Assembly (NCBI GenBank): GCA_003565195.1
Contig: PXCX01000006.1
Coordinates: forward strand, 1-6,333
DNA: 6,333 nucleotides
Reading direction: 5' to 3'
DNA from: PVC group bacterium
GTDB lineage: Bacteria; Verrucomicrobiota; Kiritimatiellia; CAIKKV01; PXCX01
Position 1 is the stretch's first letter. Each line of letters begins with the position of its first letter. Positions 1 to 4,677 of the stretch are shown here, one piece after another. A model generated the notes under the pieces. That model was not told where the DNA came from. It did not search any database and saw nothing but the letters and a program-made list of their open reading frames with translations. A program made the translations under genes and the position numbers.

Positions 1-649
1 CAAATATTTGATCCAACGCAGAGGTCAAGCGTTCACGCGGCGCACGCCGGTCAACCGGCAGATCCTTATATCCGTCGGGAATCCAAACATTGCACCACGA
101 CGGCGTGCCTAGACGACGGCCCATGGCGGCGGCAATACGTCGCGACGCCATCCCGTGTTCGATCCAGAACCGCCGAATCCCATCATCACGATTGGACAGT
201 GTAAACCCGTCATCGGCCTTCGGGTGCGAGAAAAATGTGCCGTTAAAGTCCAAACCGATTTTCCGTTCGGCGGCCCAATCCATCCAGCGCGAAAAATGTT
301 CCGGTCCCAATGCGTTCCGGTCAACCTTGGCGCCATCGGTTTCGGCATACATGGCATGCAGATTCAGCCGATGCTTAGCGGGGATCAAGTCGAGGGCGAC
401 ATTGAAATCGGCGCGCAATTCATCGCCATTGCGTGCTTTGCCGGAATAATTTCCGGTTGCGGCAATGCCACCGCTGAGTTCCGTGGCGCCTTCCAAACCG
501 GCCACATCGTCGGCTTGCCAGCAATGCAGGGAAATCGGGATAGCCGCCAACTGGTCGATAATGTGATCGGTATTGACCCCTACTGCCGCATACCGATCCC
601 GGGCCAATGCATACGCCTCGCTAATTTTCTTGTCGATAGCCTGCTTCAC
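1..649 (-). CDS. rhaA: L-rhamnose isomerase, N-terminal half (runs off left edge)
   Basis: Interconverts L-rhamnose and L-rhamnulose in the cytoplasm, the first step of rhamnose breakdown. The 216 visible residues align by eye along their whole length with the start of E. coli RhaA (about 420 aa). Shared blocks are SLHCWQADDV (40-49), ATGNYSGKARN (64-74), RLNLHAMYAE (94-103), GLDFNGTFFSHP (132-143), GFTLSNRDD (148-156) and VWIPDGYKDLPVDR (188-201). The metal-binding Glu, Asp and His residues of the family lie further along and are outside the window, so catalytic competence cannot be judged. The start is GTG at 649-647, chosen because GGGAG sits 6 bases upstream and no in-frame ATG lies before the conserved block; the protein then begins close to the E. 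coli N-terminus. It lies 27 bases after the phosphomannomutase stop, so it is probably cotranscribed with it. No rhamnulokinase or aldolase is visible. Confidence 0.93.
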   Translation of the reverse strand, partial: MKQAIDKKISEAYALARDRYAAVGVNTDHIIDQLAAIPISLHCWQADDVAGLEGATELSGGIAATGNYSGKARNGDELRADFNVALDLIPAKHRLNLHAMYAETDGAKVDRNALGPEHFSRWMDWAAERKIGLDFNGTFFSHPKADDGFTLSNRDDGIRRFWIEHGMASRRIAAAMGRRLGTPSWCNVWIPDGYKDLPVDRRAPRERLTSALDQIF

Positions 650-655
650 AACTTT

Positions 656-660
656 CTCCC
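656..660 (-). promoter_or_regulatory. Ribosome binding site deciding the GTG start of rhaA
   Basis: On the minus strand GGGAG is followed by six bases and then GTG (649-647). There is no ATG at this position, so this site is the main reason for calling a GTG start. It sits in the 27-base gap after the phosphomannomutase stop codon, which fits reinitiation or continued translation on a shared message. Confidence 0.7.
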
Positions 661-676
661 GTTTGCCGTCAGGTTT

Positions 677-2014
677 TTATGTCAGATTGTCCTCGCGGAT
701 AAGCGCCAGCACTTCATCCCTTTTTTGCTCCATGGCTTCGCTCGTTCTAGCTTCCAGGTTCAACCGGATTAGCGGTTCGGTATTCGACGCACGCACATTG
801 AACCACCAATCGTCAAACTCAACGCTCAATCCATCCAGTTCAATCACCCGTCCCTGCTGACCATAGCGTTCCCGCAAGCGTTCGAGCACCGCCTCGGTGT
901 CGGCGACCTCGCTGTTAATCTCTCCACTGGCCGCATAACGCAACAGCGGCGCCACCAAAGCTGAAAGCGGCTTTCCGGCATCGGCCACCAGGCCGGCAAT
1001 ATACAAGACAGCCAACGCGGCGCTTTCCGTGAAGTAATTTTCGCGGAAATAGTAGTGGCCGGACAATTCGCCGGCGAACACGGCATCGACATCACGCATC
1101 TGCTGCTTGATGAATGCATGGCCGACCCGGCTCATTTGCGGTTCCCCACCATTCTCGCGAATGACTTCGCGCACCGCCCAACTGCTGCGTAAATCGTTCA
1201 AGACAATCCGGCCTGGCGCTGCGGCCAGCAGTTTGCGGGCAATCAGCGCCGTAATCATGTCCATCGAGACTATCTCGCCCCGTTCGTCAACGAAGCCAAC
1301 ACGGTCGGCATCGCCGTCAAACGCCAGGCCAAACGCATAATCGCCATTCCGTACCTTGCGCTGTAAATCGACTAGGTTTTCGGCGTTCAACGGGTTGGCT
1401 TCATGGTGCGGAAAGGAACCGTCAAGGATATCGTGCAACGGATCGATCGTCATTAAACCGGCCAATGCACGCGCTTCAACGATCCCCATGCCGTTGGCGT
1501 AATCCGCCGCTACACGCAAATCCATCAACGATCCGGCATGTGTACGGATAAATTCGGTATACGCAGATTGAATATCGTACTCGCTCAGCGTGCCGGGCGT
1601 TGCCGCCGGGGGATCAAAGGCATTCGTCTCGACAATCCGTTCAATATCGGCAATGCCGGTGGCACCTGAAATCGGGATCGCCTGTTCCCGCGTCAGCTTG
1701 AAGCCGTTCCATTCGCCGGGATTATGCGAAGCTGTAATCATGACTGCGGCATCGGCCTCAAGTTTGCCGCAAGCATGATAACACATCGGGGTTGAACAGA
1801 GGCCCAGCTTGATCACGTCCGCCCCCTGCCCCAACAATCCTTCGGCAAACGCCTCAAATAACGGCTGCGAATGTGTACGCATATCCATCCCCACGACCAC
1901 ACGCCGGCATTTCAAAAACGTCGCCAGCGCCCGACCGATCTTAGCAGCCATCGGCGCATCCAAATCCTTGCCGTAAACGCCCCGTATATCGTAGGCCTTA
2001 AAAATTCCTGCCAT
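677..2014 (-). CDS. manB: Phosphomannomutase / phosphoglucomutase (alpha-D-phosphohexomutase family)
   Basis: Cytoplasmic enzyme moving phosphate between C6 and C1 of mannose or glucose; the products feed nucleotide-sugar synthesis (GDP-mannose, UDP-glucose, dTDP-rhamnose precursors). At 445 aa it has normal length for the bacterial PMM/PGM group (AlgC/ManB/CpsG). All four functional loops are present: the phosphoserine loop TASHNP (94-99, Ser96), the Mg-binding loop DGDADR (233-238), the sugar-specificity loop GELSGH (315-320) and the phosphate-binding loop RASNTEP (408-414). The N-terminus FKAYDIRGVYG (5-15) is also typical. The Glu-x-Ser of the sugar loop is the signature of enzymes that can use both mannose and glucose, so dual specificity is likely by family knowledge. 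A strong AAGGAGG site precedes the ATG. It lies 44 bases after the methyltransferase and 27 before rhaA. The exact gene name (manB, algC, cpsG) cannot be fixed from sequence alone. Confidence 0.95.
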   Translation of the reverse strand: MAGIFKAYDIRGVYGKDLDAPMAAKIGRALATFLKCRRVVVGMDMRTHSQPLFEAFAEGLLGQGADVIKLGLCSTPMCYHACGKLEADAAVMITASHNPGEWNGFKLTREQAIPISGATGIADIERIVETNAFDPPAATPGTLSEYDIQSAYTEFIRTHAGSLMDLRVAADYANGMGIVEARALAGLMTIDPLHDILDGSFPHHEANPLNAENLVDLQRKVRNGDYAFGLAFDGDADRVGFVDERGEIVSMDMITALIARKLLAAAPGRIVLNDLRSSWAVREVIRENGGEPQMSRVGHAFIKQQMRDVDAVFAGELSGHYYFRENYFTESAALAVLYIAGLVADAGKPLSALVAPLLRYAASGEINSEVADTEAVLERLRERYGQQGRVIELDGLSVEFDDWWFNVRASNTEPLIRLNLEARTSEAMEQKRDEVLALIREDNLT

Positions 2015-2020
2015 CGTTCT

Positions 2021-2027
2021 CCTCCTT
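2021..2027 (-). promoter_or_regulatory. Strong ribosome binding site of the phosphomannomutase
   Basis: AAGGAGG on the minus strand, six bases before the ATG at 2014. It is close to the full anti-Shine-Dalgarno complement and the strongest such site in the window, which suggests this gene is translated more efficiently than its neighbours. Confidence 0.75.
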
Positions 2028-2058
2028 ATGTTACGCGGGCGTTTATTCTGCGAAAATA

Positions 2059-2865
2059 TTAAGCCGCTGTCAACTTTACGGCCCGAACAATCAGGGTATA
2101 CGGCGCCGCAACCAGCAGCGGATACCGTTCACGCCAGGCACGGCTTTCATAGGGGATGCTCCGGCGTACGGCAGCCTCACTCATCTCGGGAATCGGCGGC
2201 GGTTCAGGTTCCTCAATGCGGTCGATTCGACAGCCAGCCGCAACAATCGCATTCATCAAATCGCCAAAAGGCAACGTCACAGCGCATACTTCAGGCCAAC
2301 CGCGGCGGCCACCGCGTCGATCGGGTTCCGGATGATAATAATCTGTCAACAACATTCCCATACGACGATGGCCAATCCTTACCGGTTCGGCGGCCGCCAA
2401 TGGGTGGCTGGTTGCCAGCAGCAGGATGCCGCCGTTTTTGAGCATACGCGCCATGCCAAGCAATGCCGCGGCCTGATCGCGAACAAAGGCCAGGGCATGC
2501 ACCGAATGCACCAGATCAAACCGTCCAAGTTTGTTGTCCGGCAAGGTTTCCATGCTACGGCACCGATAATCCACCATAACCCGGCATCGGCGCGCCAATC
2601 GTTCGCCGATATCTATTTGACGTTGCGATACATCAAACGCAATGCAACGTGCTCCCTTACGCGCCAGGTAAATGCTGTTCTGTCCGGCGCCACAGCCGAC
2701 TTCAAGACAACGCCGTCCTTTAAGCCGATCCGGTAAAAGACCCAGCAACCGGTCTCCCTCCAATAACGGACCATAATGAAAGTCGGTAGTCGCGATCCGC
2801 GTGTGGCGCTGATAAGACACAGCCACTCGATCCCAATACGTTGTGTCTTTGTGGGCATCCCCCAT
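2059..2865 (-). CDS. Class I SAM-dependent methyltransferase, substrate unknown
   Basis: A 268-aa soluble protein with the Rossmann-type methyltransferase fold (Methyltransf_11/UbiE-like). Visible motifs are motif I LEVGCGAGQNS (54-64) for SAM binding, an acidic residue after strand 2 (FD, 77-78), GRFDLVHS (114-121) and the post-motif strand LKNGGILLLAT (142-152). The C-terminal part has SHP (153-155), DYYHP (175-179) and then a segment ending AAGCRIDRIEEPEPPP (209-224). That layout is common in uncharacterised small-molecule methyltransferases, where this region covers the substrate pocket. No signal peptide or membrane segment. The start is ATG at 2865 with AGGAG eight bases upstream; an overlapping ATG at 2870 is in another frame. 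It is the first gene of the minus-strand string and faces a divergent promoter region. Neighbouring sugar genes could hint at a glycan or cofactor substrate, but that is inference only. Confidence 0.87.
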   Translation of the reverse strand: MGDAHKDTTYWDRVAVSYQRHTRIATTDFHYGPLLEGDRLLGLLPDRLKGRRCLEVGCGAGQNSIYLARKGARCIAFDVSQRQIDIGERLARRCRVMVDYRCRSMETLPDNKLGRFDLVHSVHALAFVRDQAAALLGMARMLKNGGILLLATSHPLAAAEPVRIGHRRMGMLLTDYYHPEPDRRGGRRGWPEVCAVTLPFGDLMNAIVAAGCRIDRIEEPEPPPIPEMSEAAVRRSIPYESRAWRERYPLLVAAPYTLIVRAVKLTAA

Positions 2866-2919
2866 TTCATATGCTCCTAATCATGATTTCGTTTCGCTAT
2901 CATCACGCTCGTCTCGGGA

Positions 2920-2948
2920 ACGCTACCACGATCCATCCTTGGCGTCAA
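2920..2948 (-). promoter_or_regulatory. Possible sigma-70-type promoter for the methyltransferase operon
   Basis: On the minus strand TTGACG (2948-2943) matches the -35 consensus at five of six positions. A 17-base spacer leads to TAGCGT (2925-2920), a poor -10 matching at three of six. It is well placed, roughly 50 bases before the methyltransferase start, but the weak -10 makes this only a candidate. Confidence 0.3.
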
Positions 2949-2984
2949 TCGGATGCTTCACGTAAACTATCCCCAAAAGATCAT

Positions 2985-3034
2985 GTGACTTTATCGCGTT
3001 TTGTGGTGTATAAAGGTATGAGATTGTGTATAAT
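2985..3034 (+). promoter_or_regulatory. Candidate promoter region of the secreted-protein gene, two -10-like boxes
   Basis: Two -10-like hexamers lie in tandem. TATAAA (3009-3014) is preceded by GTGACT (2985-2990) at 18-base spacing, a four-of-six -35 match. TATAAT (3029-3034) is a perfect -10 hexamer but has no good -35 at normal spacing; TTGTGG (3001-3006) is 22 bases away. Transcription from the second box would begin near 3041, giving a leader of about 50 bases. The pocket is markedly more AT-rich than the flanking genes, which supports promoter function. Which box is used cannot be told. Confidence 0.5.
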
Positions 3035-3077
3035 AAAGGGCATGGTCTCGTTGTCATGGTGACCGGAACCAAAAACC

Positions 3078-3084
3078 AAGGGAG
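3078..3084 (+). promoter_or_regulatory. Ribosome binding site of the secreted-protein gene
   Basis: AAGGGAG ends eight bases before the ATG at 3093. It supports both the reality of this otherwise unrecognised gene and the choice of start, because the signal peptide begins exactly here. Confidence 0.65.
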
Positions 3085-3092
3085 AACATCGG

Positions 3093-3701
3093 ATGAAAAC
3101 GGTAAAATGGCCGGTATGGTTGGCAGGATTGGTAGGCTGTATTTTTTTAATCCAGGTAAACGCCGGGGACGATGCGGGGCAGCAAAGCAAACGCGCTGGT
3201 ACCAGCGAACGCGAGCGCAATCGTCCCGCAATGATGGAAAAAAGACAGGCGCAACATCAAGCCAACCTGCATTTCTGGCGATCAGTTGAGGGACGCGACG
3301 CGGGAGATGCGATTCCCGATGTCAAGGCACATCTTCGTTCACAGCATGAACAGAATTTGGTATTGATTGAAGAAAGGTACTCCAACATCGTGGCCCGCGC
3401 CGGCGTCGCAGGCGAAAGGCCACAAGCGGATGGCACGGAACGCAGACAAAAAATTGAACTTCTTGCGGAACGTCATGCCGCCCGGAAAACCGCGATGGAG
3501 GAAAGTTTTACTGAAACAATCGCCCAGCTTGATGCCCTACAGGAAAAAGATGATCTGACATGGGCTGACGTGCGCAGGATCGCAAAACCTGGTCGTGCGA
3601 GCCAGAAACTGCGTAGCGATCGCGCGAGAGAGAAGGAAGGCGCACGACAGCCCGACAAGCAAGCGGCGCCGGAAGACAGCAGGAATCGGCGAGCACGGTA
3701 A
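3093..3701 (+). CDS. Small exported, charged helical protein with internal repeats; function unknown
   Basis: I do not recognise this 202-aa protein. Residues 1-24 form a signal peptide: Lys2 and Lys5, a hydrophobic stretch (about 6-22) and a VNA cleavage site before Gly25. LVGC at 13-16 resembles a lipobox, but hydrophobic residues continue past the Cys, so ordinary signal peptidase I cleavage is more likely. The mature part is very rich in Arg, Glu, Gln, Ala and Lys, has no Cys and should be largely helical. Three segments share a loose pattern with a His near the start and acidic or Asn positions after it: about 48-71 (QHQANLHF), 77-104 (QHEQNLVLIEERY) and 121-147 (ERHAARKTAMEES). Residues 165-202 are almost all polar and probably disordered. 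It is the only plus-strand gene, divergent from the methyltransferase and convergent with cysK. A periplasmic binding or chaperone-like role is possible but unsupported. A good ribosome site, candidate promoter and signal peptide argue that it is real. Confidence 0.75.
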   Translation: MKTVKWPVWLAGLVGCIFLIQVNAGDDAGQQSKRAGTSERERNRPAMMEKRQAQHQANLHFWRSVEGRDAGDAIPDVKAHLRSQHEQNLVLIEERYSNIVARAGVAGERPQADGTERRQKIELLAERHAARKTAMEESFTETIAQLDALQEKDDLTWADVRRIAKPGRASQKLRSDRAREKEGARQPDKQAAPEDSRNRRAR

Positions 3702-3719
3702 ATACGGGCCTCCAGCGCC

Positions 3720-4661
3720 TCATTCGTAAAGTATGGTCGAAAGGTAACGTTCACCCGAATCTGGCAGTATAACAGCTATTGTCTTATCCTTGAACTCCGA
3801 CTCCGCCGCCAGACGGGTGGCAGCGGCAACGGCGGCGCCGCTGGAAATTCCCGACAGGATCCCTTCCTCGCGGGCCAGCCGCCTGGCGAATTCGAGCGCT
3901 TCCTCGTTTTCTACCTGTTCGACACGATCGAGCAAAGACAAATCAAGATTGGCGGGGATGAATCCGGCACCGATACCCTGGATCATGTGCGGTCCTGATT
4001 TTAATTCCTCGCCAGCCAGATGCTGTGTAATGACCGGGCTTTGCGCCGGTTCCACCGCTACCGACACAATTGGATGCTGTTTGTCATGCTTGAAAAAGCG
4101 CGATATTCCGCTAATGGTTCCACCGGTTCCAACACCGGCTACCAGAACATCCAAACGACCGTCAAAGGCCTCCCACAGTTCCGGCCCCGTTGTCGCGCGA
4201 TGAATTTCGGGATTGGACGGATTATTGAATTGTTGCGGCATGAACCAGTGCGTGGGATCTTTGGCAGCCAATTCCTCCGCCTTGCGGATTGCGCCACTCA
4301 TCCCTTCAGTACCTTCGGTTAACTCAAGCCGGGCGCCGAATGCATGCAGGATGCGGCGGCGTTCCATACTCATGGTTTCAGGCATCGTCAGAGTTACCTT
4401 GTAACCACGCGCGGCTCCGACAAATGCCAGGGCGATCCCGGTATTGCCGCTGGTCGGTTCGACAATCTCCATGCCCGGTTTCAGGACACCGCGTTTTTCG
4501 GCATCCCAGATCATGGCGGCGCCAATCCGGCATTTGACCGAATACGCCGGATTACGTCCCTCGATCTTGGCGTATACGCGCACTTTATCGCCGGCAATCC
4601 GGTGCAACCTCACGACCGGGGTACGTCCTATGGATAACGAGTTGTTTTCAAAAGGTTTCAT
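3720..4661 (-). CDS. cysK: Cysteine synthase A (O-acetylserine sulfhydrylase)
   Basis: PLP enzyme that makes cysteine from O-acetylserine and sulfide in the cytoplasm, the last step of sulfur assimilation. At 313 aa it is close to E. coli CysK (323) and matches it along its length by eye. The PLP lysine is Lys43 in SVKCRIG (41-47). TSGNTG (70-75) is the substrate-binding loop, GTGGT (178-182) binds the PLP phosphate, and GISSG (271-275) and PDSGERY (300-306) complete the cofactor site. GPHMIQGIGAGFIPANLDL (223-241) is characteristic of CysK rather than CysM, so sulfide rather than thiosulfate is the likely sulfur donor. It begins 16 bases after the sulfite reductase stop and is probably cotranscribed with it; a GAGG lies ten bases before the ATG, a rather long spacing. 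Its stop codon is 18 bases from the convergent gene's stop. No C-terminal extension is present. Confidence 0.95.
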   Translation of the reverse strand: MKPFENNSLSIGRTPVVRLHRIAGDKVRVYAKIEGRNPAYSVKCRIGAAMIWDAEKRGVLKPGMEIVEPTSGNTGIALAFVGAARGYKVTLTMPETMSMERRRILHAFGARLELTEGTEGMSGAIRKAEELAAKDPTHWFMPQQFNNPSNPEIHRATTGPELWEAFDGRLDVLVAGVGTGGTISGISRFFKHDKQHPIVSVAVEPAQSPVITQHLAGEELKSGPHMIQGIGAGFIPANLDLSLLDRVEQVENEEALEFARRLAREEGILSGISSGAAVAAATRLAAESEFKDKTIAVILPDSGERYLSTILYE

Positions 4662-4677
4662 GATATTTTTCCCTCGG

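Noticed and set aside
109..357. 82-codon minus-strand frame inside rhaA
   Set aside because: It is out of frame with the RhaA reading, which matches the family continuously through this region.
155..772. 205-codon open frame on the plus strand opposite rhaA
   Set aside because: It is antisense to a strongly recognised L-rhamnose isomerase and to the end of the phosphomannomutase. It shows no family motifs and has no reason to be expressed.
2866..3092. Riboswitch or small RNA in the 227-base intergenic region
   Set aside because: Only short stems (about five base pairs, such as ATGAT/ATCAT around 2882-2903) are visible; there is no conserved RNA motif or terminator hairpin.
3129..3140. Lipobox (LVGC) making the 3093 gene a lipoprotein
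   Set aside because: Hydrophobic residues IFLI follow the Cys and a VNA cleavage site lies eight residues later, so a type I signal peptide fits better. The lipoprotein option is not fully excluded.
2923..3231. 102-codon minus-strand frame covering the divergent intergenic region
   Set aside because: It has no ribosome site or recognisable motif and overlaps the signal-peptide gene and its candidate promoter.
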